Source: an uncultured Burkholderiales bacterium
Lineage (GTDB): Bacteria > Pseudomonadota > Gammaproteobacteria > Burkholderiales > Burkholderiaceae_C
NCBI GenBank assembly: GCA_903887325.1
Contig: CAISPG010000016.1
Location: 1-37,309 of the forward strand
DNA: 37,309 nt
Reading direction: 5' to 3'
Below the pieces are notes generated by a model that was not told the DNA's origin, made no database searches, and saw nothing but the letters and a program-made list of their open reading frames with translations. Each line of letters starts with the position of its first letter. Positions within the stretch are counted from its first letter, which is position 1. This document shows, piece after piece, positions 31,319-37,309 of the stretch. The position numbers and the translations under genes are program-made.

Positions 31319-32269
31319 TCAGAAAGCTTGCCCCAACAGTGACAGGCGCGTCTGGGGCTGGCTTAAGCGGTTCAGCCACCATTGCAATGCGCGCGCGCCG
31401 GTAGTGCCGGACTGGCCTTGAGGGCTTTGTCGCCAAGCGTAGCCGATATGACCGCTACGCTGCGGGCGCAGCACCTGGCATGCCACCAGTTCGCCGCGTT
31501 CTATGTAAGGACGGGCCATGGGCTCCGGCAAAAAACCTGCCCCCAAGCCGCGCAATTGCGCGTCGAGCTTGGCCAACATGCTCGGCACCGTAAACACATC
31601 TTGGCCGGCCAGCAAACCGACGCTGATGCCGTTGCCCTGGGGTATAGAGTCGGCCACGGCGACCGCGCGGTGGGCGCGTATTACCGTATCGCTCAAAGGT
31701 TGCACCGCACTGGCCAAAGGATGCATGGGGGCTACCGCAAACACAAATTTCACCACCGGGCCTATGTCTTCAAAACGCAACCCGGAGGGTAGGTCCTCTT
31801 GGAGGACAACACCGATGGCTAAATCTGCCTGTCCTGATGTCAACGCATACAGGGTTCCGCTGAGCGTTTCATCTCGCAAACGCAAGCGGGTGGGCGGGTT
31901 GGCTTCAAAAAAATGCTGGCTTAAATCCATCACCACACGCTGTTGAATGATGGTGTCGACAACCACTGTGAACTGGCTTTCCCAGCCGGTGGCCACGCGT
32001 TTGATGCGGTGGGCGATGCTGTCCATGTCGTTAAGCAGGCGCATGCCTTCGCTGATCAATTCCTGACCGGCGGCGGTCAGCCGGGCCTGGCGCGAGGAAC
32101 GGTCGAACAACAACACGTCCAGCGTGTCCTCCATCTGTCTGACGCGGTAGCTGAGGGCGCTGGGCACCAGGCCCATGTCGCGCGCAGCGGCGGCGAAACT
32201 GCCCAGCCTTGAAATGGTTTGCAGCATAGTTAGGGCGTCAGGGGTGAGTACATCGCGGGCAAAGTTCAT
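31319..32269 (-). CDS. LysR family transcriptional regulator
   Basis: A 316-residue LysR regulator with the N-terminal winged helix-turn-helix ..TISRLGSFAAAARDMGLVPSALSYRVRQMEDTLDVLLFDRSSRQARLT (about 18-66) and a periplasmic-binding-fold effector domain. Divergently transcribed from the pirin gene, so pirin and the following quinone reductase are the likely targets. The AhpD/YhaK-type pairing of LysR, pirin and flavodoxin is common in proteobacteria. Confidence 0.92.
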   Translation of the reverse strand: MNFARDVLTPDALTMLQTISRLGSFAAAARDMGLVPSALSYRVRQMEDTLDVLLFDRSSRQARLTAAGQELISEGMRLLNDMDSIAHRIKRVATGWESQFTVVVDTIIQQRVVMDLSQHFFEANPPTRLRLRDETLSGTLYALTSGQADLAIGVVLQEDLPSGLRFEDIGPVVKFVFAVAPMHPLASAVQPLSDTVIRAHRAVAVADSIPQGNGISVGLLAGQDVFTVPSMLAKLDAQLRGLGAGFLPEPMARPYIERGELVACQVLRPQRSGHIGYAWRQSPQGQSGTTGARALQWWLNRLSQPQTRLSLLGQAF

Positions 32270-32284
32270 AAGGCGCCTTATTCA

Positions 32285-32297
32285 TCAAATAATTTGA
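32285..32297. promoter_or_regulatory. LysR-type binding site candidate
   Basis: TCAAAT-A-ATTTGA (32285-32297) is a 13-base palindrome just upstream of the LysR start (32269) and about 78 bases before the pirin start, the usual position for a T-N11-A-type LysR recognition site. Confidence 0.5.
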
Positions 32298-32374
32298 ATG
32301 ATGCCATCAATTCAGGCAGACTTGATTTCCTTACCGGCGCACTAAAGTGGGAAACATGACAAAAGGAGCCGACC

Positions 32375-33076
32375 ATGTTGACATTGCGTAAATCAGCGAA
32401 ACGGGGTTTTGCCGACCACGGCTGGCTGAAATCTTTTCACAGTTTTTCGTTTGCCGCTTACCACGACCCGGCGCACATGGGCTGGGGCAATTTGCGCGTC
32501 ATCAACGAAGACCGTATCGCTCCCGGCACGGGTTTCGGCACCCATGGTCACCAGGACATGGAAATCATCAGCTATGTGTTGAGCGGTGAAATAGCCCATC
32601 AAGACAGCATAGGTAACGTCAAAGGCATACCGCCTGGCGATGTGCAGCGCATGAGCGCGGGCACCGGTGTGCGCCACAGCGAGTTCAACCACGCGCCGGA
32701 TCAGGAGACCCATTTTTTGCAAATCTGGATACTGCCAAAGCAGCGAGGTGTCACCCCCAGTTATGAACAAAAAACCATTCCAAGCGCCGCAAAACGTGGC
32801 GCACTGGCGCTGGTGGCCAGCCCTGAACCTTCAACACAGGCAGTGAAGTTGAATGCGGATGCACACATGTATGCCGGCTTGTTCGACGGCGAAGAAGAAA
32901 CTCGATTGGTGCTCCACCCTGAGCGCAAGGCCTATGTGTTTTTGATCAAGGGCGGCTTGAGCGTCAACGGTCTGGCGCTTGAAGCGGGCGACGCCCTCAT
33001 GCTGGCGCAAGAGAGCGAATTGCATTTAAGCCGGGGCAAGGACGCCGAAGTGCTGGTCTTTGACCTAGAGCCATGA
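32375..33076 (+). CDS. Pirin family protein (YhhW-like)
   Basis: A 233-residue bicupin. The metal ligands fall exactly at the YhhW/pirin positions: H57 and H59 (GTHGHQDMEI) and H101 with E103 (GVRHSEFN). E. coli YhhW is a quercetin 2,3-dioxygenase in vitro. It sits between a LysR gene and a flavodoxin-like quinone reductase, which suggests a role in a quinone/aromatic stress response. AAAGGAG precedes the ATG. Confidence 0.94.
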   Translation: MLTLRKSAKRGFADHGWLKSFHSFSFAAYHDPAHMGWGNLRVINEDRIAPGTGFGTHGHQDMEIISYVLSGEIAHQDSIGNVKGIPPGDVQRMSAGTGVRHSEFNHAPDQETHFLQIWILPKQRGVTPSYEQKTIPSAAKRGALALVASPEPSTQAVKLNADAHMYAGLFDGEEETRLVLHPERKAYVFLIKGGLSVNGLALEAGDALMLAQESELHLSRGKDAEVLVFDLEP

Positions 33077-33097
33077 TTTTTTTAACAGGAGAAGTAA

Positions 33098-33631
33098 ATG
33101 AGTAAATCAGTGGTTGTCTACCATTCCGGCTACGGCCATACCCAGCGTATCGCCCAAACCGTGGCTGAAGGCGCTAACGCGCATCTGGTGGCTATAGACT
33201 CAGAGGGCAATGTCAGCGAAGCAGATTGGACCGTCATCAATGCAGCCGACGCCATCATCTTCGGTTCACCCACTTACATGGGCGTGGTGTCATGGCAGTT
33301 CAAAAAATTCGCCGATGCCACTTCCAAACAATGGATGAGCGGCGCCTGGAAAGACAAGGTCGCCGGCGGATTCACGATTTCCGCTAATCTGAGCGGCGAC
33401 AAGTTGTCCACCATACAGTACTTCATCACTTTGTCCATGCAATTAGGCATGGTCTGGGTGGGTCAGTCTGAAGCGAATAACGGCACGCTAAACCGCCTGG
33501 GATCTTCTTCAGGCTTGATGGCGCAAGTTGGCCCTACCAGTCCTGCCTCAGACATTCCCCAGGGCGATCTGGACACCGCACGGGTCTACGGTGAGAGAGT
33601 TGCTGCAATTGCAAAAAAATTGCACGGCTGA
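33098..33631 (+). CDS. Flavodoxin-like NAD(P)H:quinone oxidoreductase
   Basis: A 177-residue flavoprotein with a short flavodoxin fold: VVVYHSGYGHTQRIAQTVAEGA (FMN-phosphate loop, 5-26), FGSPTYMGVVSWQFKKFAD (about 55-73). Resembles the WrbA/flavodoxin-like reductase group often paired with pirin, giving two-electron reduction of quinones. It starts 21 bases after the pirin stop with a GGAG ribosome-binding site, and is cotranscribed. Confidence 0.87.
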   Translation: MSKSVVVYHSGYGHTQRIAQTVAEGANAHLVAIDSEGNVSEADWTVINAADAIIFGSPTYMGVVSWQFKKFADATSKQWMSGAWKDKVAGGFTISANLSGDKLSTIQYFITLSMQLGMVWVGQSEANNGTLNRLGSSSGLMAQVGPTSPASDIPQGDLDTARVYGERVAAIAKKLHG

Positions 33632-33733
33632 TTGAGCTTCAGGTGAACACGTGCAGCAGGCTGTAGCGGTCTGAACCACCGGCTTGCTGCATGTCGTGCA
33701 TTGTTTGTCTTAGCCATGCGTTAGCATGAAACC

Positions 33734-34435
33734 ATGAAAATACTGAGCTTATTGCCCTGGCTGGATTGGATGGTTTTGTGCTTTTTCCTGGCCATGTGGG
33801 CGGGGTATGCATGGTTTGCACGCAGGCTGGCAGTGCACAAACACTCGATTCTGGCGGCCAGCAACCGCTTCAGATTGCGCTGGGTCAAAGTGTCGCTGGT
33901 GCGCGACCCGCGTGTGCTTGACGGCATCATCACGCAAACGCTGTCGCATACACCTTCTTTTTTCTCCTCCACCACCATAATCATCATCGGTGGACTTCTG
34001 GCGCTCCTGGGCACAACCGACAAGGCGGCAGAACTGGTGCGGGAAATTCCTTTTTCGCAAGCCACGCCCATACTGGTCTTTGAGTTCAAGATACTCATAC
34101 TGATCGCGATTTTTGTCTACGCTTTTTTCCGTTTTTCCTGGTCGATGCGGCAATACACATTCGTGGCGCTGATGATTGGCGCGCTGCCACCACCGCAGTT
34201 TTTCCATGACAACCCGGACAAGCAAGACGATTACGCGCAACGTGTGGCGGCCATGACCGGGCTGGCCGCTGAAACTTTTAACGACGGGCTGCGTGCGTAT
34301 TATTTTTCATTTGCTGCCATGGGCTGGTTTTTCTCGCCGCTGTTTTTTGTCTTGACCACTTTATTGATCGTGGCTATTTTGTACAACCGCGAATTTCACT
34401 CTGACGTGCTGAATGTATTTGACGATGGCAACTGA
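33734..34435 (+). CDS. DUF599 family membrane protein
   Basis: A 233-residue membrane protein with four to five hydrophobic helices and the DUF599 pattern NRFRLRWVKVSLVRDPRVLDGIITQTLSHTPSFFSSTTIIIIGGLLALL (about 44-92). Function unknown. It stands alone between the quinone reductase and the outer-membrane protein gene. Confidence 0.84.
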   Translation: MKILSLLPWLDWMVLCFFLAMWAGYAWFARRLAVHKHSILAASNRFRLRWVKVSLVRDPRVLDGIITQTLSHTPSFFSSTTIIIIGGLLALLGTTDKAAELVREIPFSQATPILVFEFKILILIAIFVYAFFRFSWSMRQYTFVALMIGALPPPQFFHDNPDKQDDYAQRVAAMTGLAAETFNDGLRAYYFSFAAMGWFFSPLFFVLTTLLIVAILYNREFHSDVLNVFDDGN

Positions 34436-34451
34436 GATAAACTCATTTAAT

Positions 34452-34469
34452 ACTTGACATGTGTCAAGT
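34452..34469. promoter_or_regulatory. Perfect palindrome before the outer-membrane protein gene
   Basis: ACTTGACA-TG-TGTCAAGT (34452-34469) has 8-base arms and a 2-base centre, too tight for a hairpin loop, so a DNA operator is more likely. It contains a TTGACA that could be the -35 of the following gene. Confidence 0.6.
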
Positions 34470-34559
34470 CACTGCTGATCAGGTTCAAGAAAAATAGCAG
34501 CCGTGCCCTTATTCCGGGGTTCCGCCATGGCCAGTTTTCCAAAAAATTTTGATACAAAC

Positions 34560-35447
34560 ATGACTTTATCTACATCAGTTCGAATTCTTTTCAGTTTATT
34601 GTTGATCGGCGCTTTGCCGCTTCAAGCGCAAACTGCGCCGGAACCCGAAGAGGCAGCTACTCCCACCATGCTGCCTTTCAGGTTCAGCCGGGATATTTCT
34701 AAAAAAGGTTTTTTCACCCGAGACGCTGAGTGGTATTTCTCTTTAGGTGTCGGCAAAACTTTTTATGCCAATTCCGATATCAGCGTCAAGCAGACCAACT
34801 ATGACTTTACGGTGCACGACGTCAAAGGCCATGATGAGTGGGGTGACGTCAATGTTCTGATGCCGGATATTGTGCGCGTAGGCCGCTTTATTGACGACGA
34901 CAAAATGTGGGCTGTTGAACTCGGTCTGGATCACGTCAAATACACCAGCACTGCGGGCCAAACTGTCACAGTGACCGGCACTGCCCCTACTGCCCTCACA
35001 GGTACCGTAACCCCGTCCTCCGATGAGTTTTCTTACAAGCTGCACAACGGCTTGAACCACTTGATGGTCGATTTGGTGTACCGCCGTCCCATCACGGCAG
35101 CTGCCGTGAGCGACACCTCGAGCCTGGCATTCATCGGCAAAGTCGGTGCGGGCGTTGCCTATATTCACCCATACATTAATATCAATGGGTCATCCAGTGA
35201 TGTGGGAAGCAAGTCGCTAAACAATCTGATCGGATTTAACAGTGGCTGGTGGCGTATTGTGGGCGTGTCTACCAGCGTGGAAGCCGGATTCCGTTACGTT
35301 CTCAGCAAACCTTGGTATCTGGAACTGACCGACAAAACCATTTTCACCACCATGAGCAACATCCCCGTTTCTAATGGAACTGCCAGCCAAAATTTGTGGT
35401 CTAACGAAATACTCTTAAGCGTAGGCTATACCTTCGACAACAAATAA
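34560..35447 (+). CDS. Outer-membrane beta-barrel protein
   Basis: A protein of 295 residues from the chosen start. A signal peptide is visible (MTLSTSVRILFSLLLIGALPLQA, cleavage before QTAPEPEE), followed by an acidic proline-rich linker and then alternating amphipathic strands with aromatic residues (WYFSLGVGKTFYA, WAVELGLDHVKY, FSYKLHNGLNHLMVDLVYRR, ILLSVGYTFDNK). Family not recognised. Frame is open upstream to a GTG at 34503 and an ATG at 34527; the start shown gives the best signal peptide. Confidence 0.7.
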   Translation: MTLSTSVRILFSLLLIGALPLQAQTAPEPEEAATPTMLPFRFSRDISKKGFFTRDAEWYFSLGVGKTFYANSDISVKQTNYDFTVHDVKGHDEWGDVNVLMPDIVRVGRFIDDDKMWAVELGLDHVKYTSTAGQTVTVTGTAPTALTGTVTPSSDEFSYKLHNGLNHLMVDLVYRRPITAAAVSDTSSLAFIGKVGAGVAYIHPYININGSSSDVGSKSLNNLIGFNSGWWRIVGVSTSVEAGFRYVLSKPWYLELTDKTIFTTMSNIPVSNGTASQNLWSNEILLSVGYTFDNK

Positions 35448-35453
35448 TGTCGG

Positions 35454-35480
35454 CCAAGCTTGCTGAAACCAGCTTGGTGC
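35454..35480 (+). terminator. Hairpin after the outer-membrane protein gene
   Basis: CCAAGCT (35454-35460) pairs with AGCTTGG (35471-35477) around 10 bases, 7 bases after the stop, followed by a short T stretch. Likely terminator, with a weak U-tract. Confidence 0.6.
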
Positions 35481-35517
35481 TTTCAATCCACACTGTCGCA
35501 AGCGCAGGCCGCACAGC

Positions 35518-37071
35518 TCAGTAAATATGATCGAACGGCAAAGCGTTGAATTTGGTACGGCTCTCTTCCACAAACACACTGCGTTCATAGGCAATTGCAT
35601 CTGCCGAGCCGGTTTTGGTGTCCGAGCCCACAGCAGCGGTTGATCCGCCGAACATAAGCTCCAGTGCGTCTGCTGATTCCATGATGCTTTGCACAATGTC
35701 TCGCGCTTGCTGAGTGGCCTTGGCAGAAGCCAAAATGGCCGCTTGAGCCGCGACCAAGGGCGCCGCCACCGAGGTGCCTGACCATGACCAGAGTTGTTCA
35801 TCGGTGCCGAAACCTGTGATGTCCACACCCGGCGCGGTGACAAAGTTATAACCTTGTGTCGTGCCTGCCTTATTTGAAAACGACGCCATACTGACCGGCG
35901 TTATTGAGGTTTGTGTCGCACCGACGGCGATCACATTGGGCATGACCATGGCGTAGGCCGCCGGGTAACAGGGTAGGCTGCCGGCGCTGTTACCTGCGGC
36001 AGCAACCACCACCACATCGTGCGCTTGGGCATAGCCGAGCGCCTTCAGTACCAAGCTGTCGGGGTTGTCTTGTCCCAGCGACAAATTGATCACATCGGCG
36101 CCGTGGTCGACCGCAAAATAAATCGCTGAACTTACCTTGCTGCTGCTGCCGTGTCCGTTGGCGTCCAGGGCTTTGAGCACCATCAGTTCAGCGCCGTACG
36201 CGCCGCCCGTGATACCGAAACCGGTGCCTGGTCCGGCGCATATTTCGCTGCCAGTCATGGTGCCGTGGCCGTTGTCGTCCTGCACATCGGCCGAATCATT
36301 GACAAAGTTCCAGCAATAGCCGCTCAAGCGAATATGGCTGGTGAGGTAGCTGTTCTTCAAATCAAAACCGGTGTCTATGCATGCAATCACGGCACCTTGA
36401 CCGGTAAAGCCTTGCGACCAGGCGGTGGTAAAGCCCAGGTCATCCAGGTAACTGTGGGTGTTGGTCTGGCTGATGAAAGGTGTGTAGCTGGCCCCTTTGA
36501 CGATCGCCAGGGCATGCGCTACGTTGGCCTGTCCCCAGCCGCTGCTCGCGCTCCAGCCGGGAGTGGCAGTCATGGCCGGTGCGTTTGCAGCAGTAGCCCC
36601 CAAACCCGATGAAAAACCCGATGCACCGGCGGCTACCCCGCACAGCAAGCCCGGTATCAGCCAGGGTTGGTTTGCCGTCGGCGTGTCTGAATTTGATTTA
36701 TCGAGCCAGGGCAGGGAATTGAAATTGGCCCGATTTGTCGAACCGACCTCAGCCACTGCGTCAGGCGAGTAAAAAGCTGCGACAACACCGCTGTCGCTCG
36801 TCCATGCCAGTTGCGCACCGGCTGAATCTTCGGTCGACGGGTTGAGCGCTGACTGCAAGTCGGTATTCGCTTCTTCTTGTGCTGTTTTGTGCCAGGCGTG
36901 AAACACCATGGCAAGCGTGTTGTCAGTCTCAGCGTCGGCAGGCGACGGCGCATTCAGCGGGCGAAAGTAGCGCGCCTGGCTGGTGGCGCCTGGCAGGCGG
37001 GTAGCGGCTTGAACCGGCTGGCTGTTGGACAACATGGCATTCCTTGACGCAAAGACTGTGTGGTGTGACAA
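35518..37071 (-). CDS. Subtilisin-like serine protease (S8 family)
   Basis: A 517-residue protein with a complete S8 catalytic domain in the C-terminal two thirds: D233 in ACIDTGFD, H269 in DDNGHGTMTG, the oxyanion asparagine N361 in AAAGNSAG, and S434 in SWSGTSVAAPL. The N-terminal 135 residues are low-complexity and unfamiliar, followed by a hydrophobic stretch WLIPGLLCGVAAGASG (137-152). There is no N-terminal signal peptide, so export route is unclear. The C-terminus has no recognisable beta-jellyroll domain. Confidence 0.88.
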   Translation of the reverse strand: MSHHTVFASRNAMLSNSQPVQAATRLPGATSQARYFRPLNAPSPADAETDNTLAMVFHAWHKTAQEEANTDLQSALNPSTEDSAGAQLAWTSDSGVVAAFYSPDAVAEVGSTNRANFNSLPWLDKSNSDTPTANQPWLIPGLLCGVAAGASGFSSGLGATAANAPAMTATPGWSASSGWGQANVAHALAIVKGASYTPFISQTNTHSYLDDLGFTTAWSQGFTGQGAVIACIDTGFDLKNSYLTSHIRLSGYCWNFVNDSADVQDDNGHGTMTGSEICAGPGTGFGITGGAYGAELMVLKALDANGHGSSSKVSSAIYFAVDHGADVINLSLGQDNPDSLVLKALGYAQAHDVVVVAAAGNSAGSLPCYPAAYAMVMPNVIAVGATQTSITPVSMASFSNKAGTTQGYNFVTAPGVDITGFGTDEQLWSWSGTSVAAPLVAAQAAILASAKATQQARDIVQSIMESADALELMFGGSTAAVGSDTKTGSADAIAYERSVFVEESRTKFNALPFDHIY

Positions 37072-37092
37072 CAGTCATTCAGCAAGAAATGC

Positions 37093-37108
37093 ACCATTCG
37101 AAAATGGT
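37093..37108. other. Small CGAA-tetraloop hairpin upstream of the protease gene
   Basis: ACCATT-CGAA-AATGGT is a 6-base hairpin with a T-rich sequence on its plus-strand 3' side. On the minus strand it lies in the protease leader, between the SRP RNA gene and the protease. It might act as a weak terminator; no further evidence. Confidence 0.3.
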
Positions 37109-37214
37109 TTATTTTTGGATTAAAAAACGCTGTGAATGAAGCGTTAAAAGTAAAGGTAAACGGATTTTTGACACCTGCGTTGCAGGAAGTCGGGTGCGGG
37201 TATGAGGGAAAGTT

Positions 37215-37308
37215 GACGAGCCTTGACCCCGGCACTGGCTCCACAGTTAGGGCTGCTTGGTTCCCCACCTGACCCGGTTGGCCGCTTTACCATGCGGGAA
37301 GGCCCGTC
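37215..37308 (-). ncRNA. ffs: Bacterial signal recognition particle RNA (4.5S)
   Basis: On the minus strand the ends pair (GACGGGCCTT at 37299-37308 with AAGGCTCGTC at 37215-37224, one G-U pair). The apical S domain carries the hallmark sequence: GGTCAGG, then TGG-GGAA-CCA forming a GGAA tetraloop, then AGCAGCC (plus-strand 37251-37274), and later GTGCCGG. About 94 nucleotides, the small SRP RNA that binds Ffh and targets membrane proteins. The upstream promoter lies beyond the window end. Confidence 0.93.
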
Positions 37309-37309
37309 A

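Noticed and set aside
33649-33705. Terminator after the quinone reductase (GCAGCA...TGCTGC)
   Set aside because: Arms are imperfect with a long loop and no T-run; not supported.

Overview
The window reads as chromosomal DNA of a betaproteobacterium, most likely a phototrophic or photoheterotrophic member of the Burkholderiales. Evidence: a zapB-zapA-6S RNA arrangement, ETF-QO/CoA-transferase gene content, a peripheral-antenna (LH2) puc operon, and protein sequences that resemble Burkholderiales families throughout. Genus is not resolvable by eye. Coding density is high, there is no IS element, prophage, tRNA, 16S/23S rRNA or CRISPR array that I can see.

Layout. 1-200: three imperfect copies of a repeat. 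202-3555 (minus): an operon-like run of a ketopantoate-reductase-family enzyme, an oxalate-CoA-ligase-like AMP-binding enzyme and a TSUP exporter. 3597-4300 (minus): zapB-like, zapA and then a 6S RNA gene. 4425-9994 (plus): a cobalamin riboswitch followed by a complete B12 uptake operon (btuB, a signal-less BtuF-like protein, btuF, btuC, btuD). 10074-12765: DUF2783 protein, nth, a PLP aminotransferase and a toxin-antitoxin pair. 12802-14852 (minus): ETF-ubiquinone oxidoreductase coupled to gcvH. 14995-19076: SDR, acyl-CoA thioesterase, TetR regulator, AhpD-like protein, and the two subunits of a 3-oxoacid CoA-transferase, i.e. acyl-CoA/ketoacid catabolism. 19163-21084 (minus): a MarR-type regulator and a succinate-semialdehyde-dehydrogenase-like enzyme. 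21265-22625: two toxin-antitoxin modules back to back (AbrB/PIN and YefM/YoeB). 22800-28100: tRNA biology (alaS; pseudouridine synthase, trmB, gluQ). 28159-30228: puc operon pucB-pucA-pucC plus a previously overlooked 32-residue membrane protein gene, with a PpsR/CrtJ-type promoter. 30236-33631: FAD oxidoreductase, LysR regulator, pirin and flavodoxin-like quinone reductase. 33734-37071: DUF599 membrane protein, outer-membrane barrel, subtilisin-like protease. 37215-37308 (minus): the SRP (4.5S) RNA gene right at the window end.

The most interesting part is the puc operon. The LH2 alpha polypeptide carries Phe44-Leu45 in place of the Tyr-Tyr/Tyr-Trp pair that hydrogen-bonds B850 bacteriochlorophyll, the known signature of blue-shifted B800-820 (LH3) antennae. 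The operon also has a strong intercistronic hairpin ending six bases before the pucC start codon, and a tiny single-pass membrane protein gene directly after pucC that could be an antenna accessory subunit. The B12 uptake operon with two BtuF-like proteins, one lacking any export signal, is the second point of interest. Two non-coding RNA genes (6S and SRP) and a cobalamin riboswitch are recognisable from conserved sequence and pairing.
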